A DNA stretch of 43,486 nt. Source: Holophagales bacterium. Its GTDB lineage: Bacteria; Acidobacteriota; Thermoanaerobaculia; UBA5066. Position numbers and translations under genes: made by a program. The stretch is from positions 1-43,486 of the forward strand of contig JADJZB010000027.1 of the NCBI GenBank assembly GCA_016719485.1. Reading direction: 5' to 3'. The notes under the pieces were generated by a model. It did no database searches. It saw only the letters and a list, made by a program, of their open reading frames with translations, and was not told the DNA's origin. This document shows positions 1-9,231 of the stretch, one piece after another (within the stretch, counting starts at the first letter, position 1; each line of letters opens with the position of its first letter).

Positions 1-1497
1 TTCTCCTTCACGAGATAGGTCTGGGCGACCCGCTGGACTCGGCGGCCGTGACGGCCTCGGAGCTTCTTCGGCCCGAGGTCCATCTCCTGCCAGTCGCCGC
101 CAGCCCTCGTTGACCATCAGCTGGACGAGGATCAGGAAGTCCGAGGGAGACCCGGCAGAACGAACCGCCGCGATGTTGTTTCTTCACACCTTCTGGAGCT
201 CGTCGACGGGGACGGAGGCTCCTTCTTCCAGGCACTCGATCTCGCCGAGGAGCCTTTACCCGCGGCCTCGGCCGGCGTCTTCCTTCCCCTTGACCTCAGC
301 GCCGAACGTGGAAGGACCGGCGTACTGCCCGGGGCGCCGGCAGAGTTGTGCGAGGCGCGCTCGCACGGGTCGCGACGGCATCGGGGAGGACCATGGACTT
401 ATAAGGCGCCCCGTCCGGCCGTTCAGGAGCTCGGCGAGGACGGAAGAGCGTACGAGTCCCTTGTGCTGGAAGAGCACGGTGTACCAGCGGATCTCGGCGG
501 TGGGGTTCGTGTCGGCCTCGCCAGCAGACGCGGGTCGTACTGCCACTTCGTCGGGAGCGTGGCGACCTCGGGGGGGCGACCTTTCCGCGCGGATCCGGCC
601 GAAGTACTCGCCCGCGACCTCAGCGCCTCGGCCCTGTCCGAAGGCGCCGACGAGAACGGCGGTCAGGTTGTTCGGGGCGTAGTGGGTCGCCGAAGTAGTC
701 GTCGGCCTCCGCCTTAATGATGTTCGCGACGTCGGAGGCGTAGCCGATGACGGGCCAAGTGTACGGCGTCGAGTGCCAGAAGATCGACTCCGAACGCATA
801 ATCGAGCGCTTCCCGGTCGGGGTCGACTCGACGCGGAGCCGGCGCTCGTAGACGACGTCCCGCTCGCGTAGAACTCGCGGAAGACAAGGGTCCTTCAGCC
901 GGTCGGACTCCATCAGAACCAGAGCTCCAGCTTGTTCTTCGGGACGGTGATGAAGTACGCCGTCAGGTCGTTCGTGGTGAAGGGGTTCATCCCCGAGGGC
1001 GCCGTTCGTCGTGTAAGATCCGGTCGACTCGATTCTTCAACGGAATCGCGCTGCTCCTCGACCAGGCGTCGAACTTCACCTCGAGCTCCTTGTAGCGGGG
1101 GGTCTTGCTCTCCGGCTCCGTGAGGTCGTCGACCTCGCCGCCGCCAGGCCGGTGCGCATCTGCGACTCCTCGGCCGCATCTCGTCGCGGAGCTTCTCCTG
1201 CTCGCCGATGATCTCGAGGTCCCGCTGGGTTCTTCGAGCCGAGCGTCGTCGTCCCCTTGAACATCATGTGCTCGAAGAGGTGGCTGATGCCGGTCATGCC
1301 GACGCGCGCGTTGGCGCTGCCGACCTTCGCGACCGGCCGGACACGGACGGCTCGTCCGTCAGACGTTGGACGAGGAGGAGCTTCATCCCGTTCGGGAGGA
1401 CGTGCTCCTCGGCTTTGACTTCCCTGGCCGCGGCGGGGCCTCCGAGAAGGACCGCAAGACTGGCGGCGGCGACGAGGACCTGGCTGCGGATGGTCAT
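1..1497 (-). CDS. M16 family zinc metallopeptidase, partial and frameshifted
   Basis: Reading down the minus strand from ATG at 1497, a signal peptide (MTIRSQVLVAAASLAVLLGG) precedes EHVLPNGMKLLLVQR, then HLFEHMMFKGT carrying the HxxEH zinc motif of inverted-zincin M16 proteases (pitrilysin/MPP type). Later pieces in shifting frames, such as NPFTTNDLTAYFITVPKNKL, FWHSTPYTWPVIGYASDV and the late NPTAEIRWYTVLFQHK, match the usual order of the N- and C-terminal M16 domains. The gene runs off the left edge. An AAGGTGAGG ribosome site lies just upstream of the ATG. The frame changes at least six times, so no intact product can be read here; I attribute this to poor sequence at the window end. Expected role: periplasmic degradation of short peptides. 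Confidence 0.85.
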
Positions 1498-1639
1498 GGA
1501 CACCTCACCTTGTGGAAGTTTACGCGCAGGCGACGCGCCGGGGGTTTTCCTCGGCGATGTCATGTCGTTTCGTGAGAACGGTTTGCGGATTCGTTCCGCG
1601 CCGGGCGGGACAGCCCGGGTGGTCCCTCCTTACCGGTTC

Positions 1640-2343
1640 TCAGAGGAATCGCCGGACCGCGTCGCGCCAGAACGGCGAGTCGTGCAGCAGACCCCGGGCT
1701 GGAGAACTCGGCGTGGACGGGGATCCCCTTGCCCTGCAGGAGGCCGGCGAAGTGCCGGTTCTCGCCGATGAGCGCGTCGTGCTCGCCGGTGCGACGAACC
1801 AGTCGACCTGGGAGGAGGCGCTGGACGAGCCCCTCGTCGGCGTTCACGAACAAGGCCTCTGGGGCAGTGGTAGTAGCAGAGGTCGTCCCAGTAGCCGTCC
1901 AGGAACTGCCCCGAGGTAGAGGCCGAGAGGGAGGACCGCCTGCGTGACGAGGCCGGGTAGCGCCCGGCGAAGCTCGCGGCGTGGTAGCGCCGAAGGAGGC
2001 GCCATAGACCGCCGAGGTCGCCGCAGCCGGGCGGTGCTGGATGTAGGGGACGAGCTCGTTCCGGAGGTACGGTCGTAGTCGGCGTGCCGCCTCACGCGAT
2101 AGGCGGGAGGCGCGTTCTTGTTGTACCAGCTCTCGGTGTCGATGGGTCGACGCAGACGAGCTGGATGTAGCCAGCATCCACCTTGTCGGCGAGAGCGCCG
2201 GTGAGCCCTGTAGTCCTCTGCCTGCCAGAAGCGCCCATCGAGGTGGGGAAGATGACACAGGGTAGCCCCGGTCCCGAACAGGAGGAACTCCATCGTCCGG
2301 CCGAGGTGGTGTTGACCCAGGGTGGTGTTCGCGCCTCTGCCAA
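1640..2343 (-). CDS. Putative esterase, alpha/beta-hydrolase fold (frameshifted)
   Basis: Joining the minus-strand frames gives, in order, VNTTSAGR, MEFLLFGTG, CVIFPTSMG, DYGLTGALADKVDAGYIQLV, SWYNKNAPPAYRVRRHADYD, ELVPYIQH, SAVYGASFGAYH, EGLVQRLLPG and a final RDAVRRFL. GASFGA is the nucleophile-elbow Gly-x-Ser-x-Gly, and the layout is that of the 'putative esterase' (esterase D/antigen 85) family at about 230 residues. The end is TGA at 1640-1642. The start is uncertain: TTG at 2343 would include VNTT, which relatives carry near the N-terminus, whereas ATG at 2293 begins at MEFLLFG. Several single-base breaks are present. It faces away from the ATP-grasp gene starting at 2439, a neighbourhood that suggests they act together on a peptide-like or amide substrate (inference). 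Confidence 0.75.
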
Positions 2344-2438
2344 GCGGGAGTCTATCGGGCGCGGAGCTTTGGGCGCCGGGGGTCCGATACGATCCCGGAC
2401 GCGGAAGAACCCGGATCCGTGGAGGGGCCGAAGGGAGC

Positions 2439-3356
2439 GTGAAGACGATCAGGTCCTGTTCGGCATGGAGGACACACGTTCCCGTGGGCCCTCTGCCACG
2501 AGATCAACGAGCTGGCCCGGCGTCGCCGCGCCGCGGCGAGCCCGTCCAGGTCGGGCACGTCTCAGAGGGAGCAGGCGTTTGCCTACGACGTGATCCTCGA
2601 CCGGATCAGCCACGAGGTGCCGTTCTACAGGACGCTCCTCAAGTGCGGCCGCGCGCGGCGTGCAGGTCGTCAACAACCCGTTCTGGTGGTCGGCCGACGA
2701 CAAGTTCTTCGACAACGTCGTCGCGAGGGCCGTTGGGGTCGCCGTGCGGACGGTTCTCCTGCCGCACTGAGCACCCCCGAACGACCGAGAAGTCGTTAAG
2801 GAACATGAGGCTCGTCGACTGGGACGAGGTCTTCCGCTACCTCGGCTTCCCGATCTTCATGAAGCCGGCCTACGGCGGCGGCTGGAAGGACGTCTACAAG
2901 GTCCACAGCCGCGAGTTCTTTCCAGGCGTACGACAAGACGCGCGACCCCGACGATGATGGCCCAGGAGGCGATCGAGTTCACCGACTACCGCTGCTGGGT
3001 CGCGGGCCGGCGGAAGGTGAAGATCATCCGTACGCCCCGAAGGAGCCCCACGAGTCGCGCTATTCGGCGGTCGCCGGGCAGGTCGTCCCGGACGACATGG
3101 CGCTGCGCGTGACGAAGGACGCCCTCGCCCTCTGCGATGCGCTCGGCTACGACATGAACACCGTCGAGTTCTCGCCGTCAGGACGCGTCCCCTACGCCAT
3201 CGACTTCATGAACTGCGCCCCGACGCCGACCTCAACTCGGTCGGCGAGGAGACCTTCCGCTGGATCGTGGCCGAAATGGCCGAGTTCCTCGTCGAGCGGG
3301 TGCTTCACCCGCAGCCTGAAGACCGACGGGGACCTGGCCGAAGGCGCTGGGGCTGA
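2439..3356 (+). CDS. ATP-grasp domain protein (frameshifted)
   Basis: GTG at 2439 follows AAGGGAGC. Correcting the frame gives an N-terminal block (FGMEDTFPWALCHEINEL, then FAYDVILDRISHEVPFYRTL), a pre-ATP-grasp fold (VVNNPFWWSADDKFFD), and the ATP-grasp core with LGFPIFMKPAYGGGWKDVYK, MAQEAIEFTDYYRCW, DALALCDALGYDMNTVEFS and YAIDFMNCAPDADLNSVGEETF. The lysine of MKPAYGGG and the acidic/Asn residues of EFS..IDFMN are those expected to bind ATP and Mg2+. Such enzymes join a carboxylate to an amine or thiol through an acyl phosphate; the substrate cannot be told. Length is about 310 residues. The stop may be TGA at 3354, or slightly later (3369 or near 3410) in another frame, because the 3' end is also broken. 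Confidence 0.75.
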
Positions 3357-3382
3357 TGCCGCTGACTGACGGCGGGCGCCCG

Positions 3383-4462
3383 CTATTCGGGAGCCCCGCC
3401 TGCAGGTAGAGGTCGATGACCGCGAGCGCGTCGTTCCATGGCTCCTCGTTCGGCCACAGGGCGACGGCCTCCCTGAGGCTCCGGGCCTCCGCTTCGAGCG
3501 GTCCGGCCCGAACGTCTGCGCGGCGAGGAGGGCGCCCCCACGACAGCCCTTCACGTGCGTGATCCGGCCGAGGAGAGGTCCTTCGCCTCCGCGTAATCGG
3601 CCGCGAGACGGACGATCGCCTGGCGCACGAGCGGCTCCACGCCGGGTCGGGCGCCCGGCCATCTTCGCGAAATTCAGGACGTACTCGCTGGAGCGGCTCA
3701 GGGTGCTCGAGTCGCGCGCCGCCATCTCCGTCAGGTCAGGAGCGCCCGGATGCGCTCGATGGCCTTCCGGTGGTGCTCCTCGCCTCTTGTCGATGAAGAG
3801 GTGCGTGAGGAACGTCTCCGAGCGGGGTGTCGTCGGGGAGCGCCGCGAGCTCGGCGGCGGCCCCTCGCGCCGCGCTTCATCCTCCTGCCGCACTTCCGCC
3901 TACCGCGCCTCGTCGGCGACGCGCCCTTCTTCGGCCCTCCTGGCGTCCTCCGCGGAGCCCTTGAAGGAAGCGAGCCAGCTCCGGCGAAGCGAGGGACCGC
4001 GAGCCCGGCGAGGACCGCCCCGGCGGGGCGGCCATCCCTCGCGCCGGGACGGAACCGGGCTCGGACCAGAGAAGGAACCCGAGGACGCCGATCACCAGGA
4101 GTGGGAGGAGAAGGCCGCCGGCGAGGCCGGCGACGGTCCGCGACGCGTAGCGGACCTCGAGCGAGAAGACTGCCGCCCCGACGGAGAGGATGCCCAGTCC
4201 GACGACGGTGCCCAGGACGGCGAGCGTCAGGATGCCCGGTGAACAGCTCACCCAGTCAATCCCCCGCGCGCGACGCAGACGAGGGCTCCGAAGAGGACGA
4301 GGGCCACGCCGCCGATGGAAGGAAGAAGACGACGACGAGCCCCATCGCGTCGGGCCCGCCCGGGGCCGGGAGCGTGAAGCTTCGTCGTCAGGGCGAGGCG
4401 AACGTCAGGAGGACGGCGACGCCGAGGGCGGCCGTGCCGACGCCGGGGAGGAGCGCTCTCAT
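3383..4462 (-). CDS. Membrane protein of unknown function (frameshifted)
   Basis: Starting at ATG 4462 (MRALLPGVGTAALGVAVLLT), four hydrophobic segments can be read after frame correction: the first at residues 5-24, then VVVFFLPSIGGVALVLFGAL, ILTLAVLGTVVGLGILSVG and VAGLAGGLLLPLLVIGVLGF. A charged Glu/Arg-rich cytoplasmic part and a C-terminal helical region follow (ETFLTHLFIDKRR, SRSSEYVLNFAKMAGRP, DALAVIDLYLQAG), possibly alpha-helical repeats. The end, near TAG at 3383, is uncertain because of indels. It begins 41 bases after the LytTR regulator stop, so it is probably the last gene of the sensor-kinase operon, and regulation by or of that system is plausible. I recognise no family. Confidence 0.55.
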
Positions 4463-4503
4463 GATTTGTGGCGCGGATGCTAACCGAGGCGAGACCCGCA
4501 CGC

Positions 4504-5233
4504 TCAGACGAGCCGCTCCCGGAGGAGCGCCGCGTGTCGCCGGCTCACCTCGACCAGCTCCTCCAGGCCGCGCAGGCCTCACCCGGAACCCGCCTTGAAC
4601 CCAGGCTCGATCCGCTCCACGTGATCGACGTTCACGATCGTCGACCGGTGGACCCTCAGGAAGTGGCGGGGGCGGGAGGAGCTCCTCTCCCACTCGCGAG
4701 GCTTCGCCCGACGAGCGTCGTCCGGCCGTCGGCGGTGACCGCCTCGGAGGAGTCGCGCGCGGCCCGCAGGCAGACGAGTCTGCCGCACCCGGACGACCCG
4801 GTAGTGCGTCCCGGCGGAGGACGATGAGCGGGTCGTCGAGGTGGAGGGGCCGGCGCGTCGCCGCGGGCGGCGTTCCGTCGAGGAGCTTGCGGACGGCGGC
4901 GGCGAGCGTTTCGGGCGGGACCGGCTTCATCAGGTAGTCGAGGCGTTCGCCTCGAAGGCGCGGAGCGCGTACTCGCTGTAGGCGGTCACGAAGACGACGC
5001 GGGTCCCGGAGGGGATCTTCTCGACGAGGTCGAAGCCGCTCGCGCCCGGCATCCGGATGTCGAGGAAGACGACCGTCGGGGGAGAGAGCCGGGCGATCTC
5101 GGCCTCGGCCTCGGCGACGTCGCCCCGCCTCTCCGGCGACCTCGATCTCCGGGTGGACGGCGAGCAGCCGGCGGAGCTCGGCGCGGGCGAGACGCTCGTC
5201 GTCGACGATGAGTGCCGTCAGGCGGGCCTTCAC
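4504..5233 (-). CDS. LytTR-type response regulator (frameshifted)
   Basis: GTG at 5233 opens KARLTALIVDDERLARAELR, with the acidic pair of a receiver domain. After frame correction come VVFLDIRMPG with the phospho-acceptor Asp, VVFVTAYSEYALRAFEANAL, and DYLMKPVPPETLAAAV with the conserved Lys. A linker leads to the LytTR DNA-binding domain: REWEE, RHFLRVHRSTIVNVDHVERI, then LRGLEELVEVSRRHAALLRE and a stop at 4504. Length is about 243 residues, normal for AlgR/LytR-like regulators. The start overlaps the kinase stop by four bases (GTGA, 5230-5233), so the pair is translated together. At least three single-base breaks lie between 4570 and 5160. Target promoters are not evident. Confidence 0.85.
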
Positions 5234-6269
5234 GGCGCCTCCGTGTCGAGCTCGAGCCGGGCCACGACGAGGTCCTTCTCTTCGGCGATCGTGAAGGCGT
5301 GCCGGCCGGGGAAGTGGTGCGCGAGCCGCTCGCGGACGTTCGCGAGGCCGGTGCCGGTCCCCTCGCACGTCCCGTTCGGCGCGAGCCTCCCGCTGTTCGT
5401 CACCTCCACGACGAGGCGGCGCCCGGACAGGCGTGCCGCGATCCCGATCCGGAGCGGCATCGGGCTCGTCTCCATGCCGTGCTTCACCGCGTTCTCGACG
5501 AGCGGGTGGACCAGGAACCCGGGAAGGCGGGCGGCCGACGCCTCCGCGGAGACCTCCCAGGTCACCTCGAGCCGCTCCTCGAAGCGGATCTTCTGTATGG
5601 CGAGGTAGCTGCGGATGGCCTCCAGCTCGGCCTCGAGAGGGATCTCGCCCGAGCGGGCGTGGAGGAGCGAGTAGCGGAAGAACTCCGACAGCTCGGTCAC
5701 CATGAGGCCGCACCTTGTCCCGGTCCTCCTCGATGAGCGCACGGATGGAGTTGAGCGCGTTGAAGAGGAAGGCTGGGGTTCACCTGGTAGCGGAGCATCT
5801 CGAGGCGCCTGGCTCGCGAGGGCGTCGGCGCGCAGGGCGCGCTCCGTCTCGGCGTCGAGCCGGGCGCGATAGGTGGTGAAGCGAGGTAGAGCGCGCTCCA
5901 GGCCAGAGCGTGATGCCGGAGTTCGTGGCGCTCTTGAAGGCACCGGGCCAGAGAGGTTTCTCGGGCCAGAGGACCCGCGTGGCCGCCGCCGACCAGACGA
6001 GGCCGAGGAGGAAGGAGAAGGTCACGGCGACGAGGACGATCCTCCCGGTCTTCGGTCTCTCGGGGAGGAGCCGCTGGTAGACGGCCCAGAGACCGAGGCT
6101 CGTGAGGAATCCCCCCGCCGCCGCGACCGCCTTGAAGTGGAAGTTCTCGAGGAGGGCGGCGAAGGACGGCTCCGAGAAGGTAGACGAGGCCCGAGAGCCA
6201 GAGGACGAGGAGATACCCGCTCCAGCCGGCGACCTGCGCGATCCAGAAGGGGCGGCCGGGGAGCTTCAC
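5230..6269 (-). CDS. LytS-type sensor histidine kinase (frameshifted)
   Basis: From ATG 6269 the protein starts KLPGRPFWIAQVAGWSGYLL and has about four hydrophobic segments, including a piece read as VTFSFLLGLVWSAAATRVLW. The His_kinase dimerisation motif is read as YQVNPSFLFNALNSIRALI after removing one base, then ELSEFFRYSLLHARSGEIPL, EAELEAIRSYLAIQKIRFEE, and the ATPase N-box LVHPLVENAVKHGMET and G-box GTGTGLANVRERL. The position where relatives carry the phosphorylated His reads AGC (Ser) beside an indel at about 5770-5778, so either the base calls are wrong there or this kinase lacks its acceptor. The gene lies 34 bases after a SnoaL-like gene and overlaps its regulator by four bases. 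Confidence 0.82.
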
Positions 6270-6303
6270 GGTGCGGTTCCGGTCGGGGGCCGCCGACGCG
6301 GCG

Positions 6304-6756
6304 TCACGGCGCCTTCTTCGAGGTGCCGGTGTAGGTCTTCTGGGCGATCTTCCACTCGCCGTCGATCCTCAGGAGTGAGAGGTAGTCGACGAAGAAGACT
6401 TTCGGGTAGTCGAGCTCCACCTTCGCGAGGGCCGCGTCGCCCGCCACGTCGATCGAGACGATCCGGCGTTTGCGCTGCGCCTCGTCGGCGGGCGGCTTTC
6501 CGGCGGCCCGCGACACGAAGTCGGGCGCGGTCATCGAGACGAGCTTGCCGTCCCTCACGCCCGTGACCATGGCCGAAGGGTGGAAGGCCTTCCGCCACTC
6601 CTCGCCGTCGCCCGTCGCGTGACCGCGCAGGTAGGCCTCGACCGGCGCCCGGACCGCCGCGTCGGCCTCTTCCGGAGGGGCCGCCGTCGCCAGGAGAGGC
6701 ACGAGGAGAAGGGCGAGGAGAACGATGGCGGCGAGCAGGACGAGCGCTCTCTTCAC
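6304..6756 (-). CDS. Exported NTF2/SnoaL-like protein (lumazine-binding-like)
   Basis: GTG at 6756 sits five bases after GGAGG, and the product begins KRALVLLAAIVLLALLLVPL, a signal peptide or anchor. The mature part has VEAYLRGHATGDGEEWRKAF, HPSAMVTGVRDG, DEAQRKRRIVSIDVAGDAAL, AKVELDYPKVFFVDYLSLL and DGEWKIAQKTYTG, the cone-fold pattern of the nuclear-transport-factor-2 superfamily, closest in appearance to the Lumazine_bd_2 (PF12893) group. It is 150 residues, the normal length, with no break. It is first in a minus-strand run with the sensor kinase and regulator and divergent from the amidohydrolase at 6959. Enzymatic or ligand role unknown; it could be a periplasmic ligand-binding accessory to the kinase (inference). 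Confidence 0.8.
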   Translation of the reverse strand: MKRALVLLAAIVLLALLLVPLLATAAPPEEADAAVRAPVEAYLRGHATGDGEEWRKAFHPSAMVTGVRDGKLVSMTAPDFVSRAAGKPPADEAQRKRRIVSIDVAGDAALAKVELDYPKVFFVDYLSLLRIDGEWKIAQKTYTGTSKKAP

Positions 6757-6958
6757 GACGACCTCCAGGAGGGCCAGCAGGGCCTTCGCGTCCGCGCGGG
6801 TCGTGGGATTCGGTCCGGGTGCGCTGATCATGCAGGAAATCTGATCCGCCGGGGCCGGGGCGTCACGCGGAAGCCGGCGAACGGCGCGGCCGGCCGACGA
6901 GCGGTCGATTCCGCCGACGAGCGGAAGGGGCAGAATGCGGCGCTGCGGAGGTGACGTC
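6757..6958. promoter_or_regulatory. Divergent intergenic region between SnoaL-like gene and amidohydrolase
   Basis: These 202 bases separate two divergent genes and must hold the minus-strand operon promoter and the amidohydrolase promoter. GGAGG before 6756 and GGAGGTGA before 6959 are clear ribosome sites. I see no convincing -35/-10 pair and no operator palindrome. Confidence 0.35.
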
Positions 6959-8376
6959 GTGAAGAGACTCGGCGGTGGCCTGGCGGTCCTTCTCGGAGGT
7001 GCGCTCGTGGCCACGCGTCGCCGCAGCCGTCAAGAAGGCCCGCCCCGGCGAGTGGATCCTGGGGCGCGGCTGGCACCAGAAGGAGTGGAGCTCGCCCCCC
7101 GAGCCGAACGTCGAGGGGTTTCCGCTCCACGCCAGTCTCAGCGCGGCCTCCCCGTCGAACCCGGTCCTTCTCTCTCACGCCAGCGGGCACGCGGCCTTCG
7201 TGAACGCCGCGGCGCTCGTGCGCGGCGCGGCGTCGGGCGCGACACGAAATCGCCCGCGGGAGGCGACATCCTGAAGGACGCCTCGGGCGAGCCGACGGGC
7301 CTTCTGCGCGAGACGGCGGAGGACCTCGTCGACGCGGCGCTGAAGGCCGACCTCGCGAAGAGGACTCCGGCCGAGGTGACGGCCGATCTCGACCGGCGGA
7401 TCGACCTCGCCGTCGAGGAGTGCCTCCGCAAAGAGTCACGACCCTCCACGACGCGGGGGTCTCCTTCGACGTCGTCGAGCGGTATCGGCAGCGTGCCGAG
7501 GCGGGAACGCTCGGCATCCGCGTCTACGCGATGCTCTCCGCCTCGAACGAGGAGCTCGAGAAGAGCGCCGCGAAGGCGAGGGTCGTCGGCGCGGGACGGA
7601 ACCACCTCACGGTGAGGGCCATCAAGCGGCTCGCCGACGGCGCCCTCGGCTCACGCGGCGCGTGGCTCCTCGCGCCCTACGCCGACGCGCCGGGAGCACC
7701 GGGCTGAACACCTACGCCATGAAGGACCTCGAGCGGACGGCCGAGATCGCCGTGACGAACGGCTTCCAGCTGGGCGTCCACGCGATCGGCGACCGGGCGA
7801 ACCGGGAGGTCCTCGACGTCTACGAGCGCGTCCTCGCGCGCCACCCGGAAGAAGGACCTGCGCTTCCGGATCGAGCACGCGCAGCACCTCGACCCGGCCG
7901 ACGTCCCCCGCTTCGCCAGGCTCCCGGTCCTCGCGATGATGCAGGGGATCCACTGCCCGTCCGACGCCCCGTTCGTCGCCGCCCGCCTCGGCGAGAAGCG
8001 CGCGAGGGAAGGGGCCTACGCCTGGCGCCGGGTCCTCGACGCCGGGGCGCGGATCGGCAACGGGACCGACGCCCCCGTCGAGGACGTCGACCCGATCGCC
8101 TCGTTCCACGCTTCCGTGACGCGCCAGCCGGCGAAGAGGCCCGCCTTCTTTCCCGAGCAGCGGATGACGCGGCTGGAGGCCCTTCGCTCCTACACCGTCG
8201 CGAATGCGTACGGCGGATTCGAGGAGGACCTCAAGGGAACGCTGACGCCCGGCAAGCTCGCCGATGTCGTCGTCCTCTCGAAGGACCTCTCGACGATTCC
8301 GGACGCGGAGATCCCTTCGACGCGCGTCCTCGCGACGATCGTCGGCGGAAAGGTCGCGTTCGACGGGGGGCTGTAG
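6959..8376 (+). CDS. Amidohydrolase (YtcJ/Amidohydro_3 type), N-terminal metal site absent, frameshifted
   Basis: GTG at 6959 lies five bases after GGAGGTGA and opens a signal peptide (VKRLGGGLAVLLGGALVA). The sequence then jumps straight into AAVKKARPGEWILGRGWHQ, which in this family is about 120 residues into the protein. The remainder is typical: PVLLSHASGHAAFVN, GVTTLHDAGVSFDVVERY, RAIKRLADGALGSRGAWLL, GFQLGVHAIGDRANREVLD, FRIEHAQHLDPADVPRFA, RIGNGTDAPVEDVDPIASFH, and the C-terminal GTLTPGKLADVVVLSKDLS. The missing part would carry the beta-sandwich strands and the GHxH metal ligands, so as written the protein cannot be active. Four or five single-base breaks occur between 7230 and 7930. 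The TAG stop lies three bases from the convergent aminotransferase stop. Confidence 0.8.
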
Positions 8377-8379
8377 GGG

Positions 8380-9231
8380 TCAGGCGGAGGCGAGCGCCGC
8401 CCGCGCCTCGCGGAACGCCGCGCGGAAGCGGACCATATCCTCCTCCGTCCCGACGGTGACCCGCAGGCCGAGCTTCGGGTCGCGCGGGGAGACGCGGACG
8501 CCGCGCTCCTCCAGGGCGCGCGCGAGCTCCGGGGCGCCCGAGGGCATCGGGACGAAGACGAAGTTCGTCTCCGACGGCGGCGTCGGGAGCCCCTCCTCGC
8601 GCAGGAATGCCGCGAGCGCCTCGCGCCCGGCGACGGTGCGGCGGCGGCAGGACTCGAGGAACGCCGTGTCGTCGAGGCTCGCCGACGCGGCCGCGACGGC
8701 GACGTTGGAGACGGCGAGCGGCGCGCCCCCCATCCGCACCTTCCGGAGCGCGCCGGAGAGTGCGGGAGTCGTCATCGCAGTGCCGACGCGGAGCCCTGCG
8801 AGGCCGTGGAGCTTGGAGAACGTGTACGTCACGACGACGTTCAGCCCCCTCTTCACGAGCGGGAGCATCGAGGCGAACCGCGCGGCGTCGGGGTAGTCGC
8901 GGTAGGCCTCGTCGACGACGACGACCGCCTTCGCCGACACCCGCTCGCAGAAGGAGCGCAGCGCGGCGGGATCGACGACGGTACCCGTCGGGTTCGCGGG
9001 GTTGCAGACGTAGACGAGGCGCGTCGCCGGCCCGACGCGCGCCTCCATCGCGGCGAGGTCGGTCCGGAACGCGGGGTCGTGGGGGACGCGGACGACCTTT
9101 CCGCCGAGGGCCTCGGCATAGAGCCCGAGGCCCGGGTAGGTCGGGTCGGCGGTGACGACCTCGGCGCCGGCCGAGCCCCAGGCGGCGGCGGCCATGCAGA
9201 GGAGGGCGTGGGAGCCTGGGCCGAGGCCCCG
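8380..9231 (-). CDS. PLP-dependent aminotransferase class I/II (HisC-like), N-terminus missing
   Basis: This frame is intact from about 9231 down to TGA at 8380. It shows GPGSHALLCMAAAAWG, EVVTADPTYPGLGLYAEAL, VYVCNPANPTGT (the NPxNPTG loop), VVVDEAYRDYPDAARFA (Asp binding the pyridine nitrogen and Tyr), TYTFSKLHGLAGLRVG (PLP lysine) and the small-domain Arg in GLRVTVGTEEDMVRF. These place it in fold-type I near histidinol-phosphate aminotransferase and related putative aminotransferases. About 80-90 N-terminal residues are absent: upstream DNA switches abruptly to the DinB-like gene on the other strand, and no start codon with a ribosome site is present. Substrate unknown. The frame continues open past 9600 but only as the shadow of the DinB gene. 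Confidence 0.82.
   Translation of the reverse strand, partial: RGLGPGSHALLCMAAAAWGSAGAEVVTADPTYPGLGLYAEALGGKVVRVPHDPAFRTDLAAMEARVGPATRLVYVCNPANPTGTVVDPAALRSFCERVSAKAVVVVDEAYRDYPDAARFASMLPLVKRGLNVVVTYTFSKLHGLAGLRVGTAMTTPALSGALRKVRMGGAPLAVSNVAVAAASASLDDTAFLESCRRRTVAGREALAAFLREEGLPTPPSETNFVFVPMPSGAPELARALEERGVRVSPRDPKLGLRVTVGTEEDMVRFRAAFREARAALASA

Noticed and set aside
6975..7274. Alternative GTG start at 6975 for the amidohydrolase
   Set aside because: It gives a better local frame into the conserved region but has no ribosome site, and the start at 6959 has GGAGGTGA and a signal peptide.
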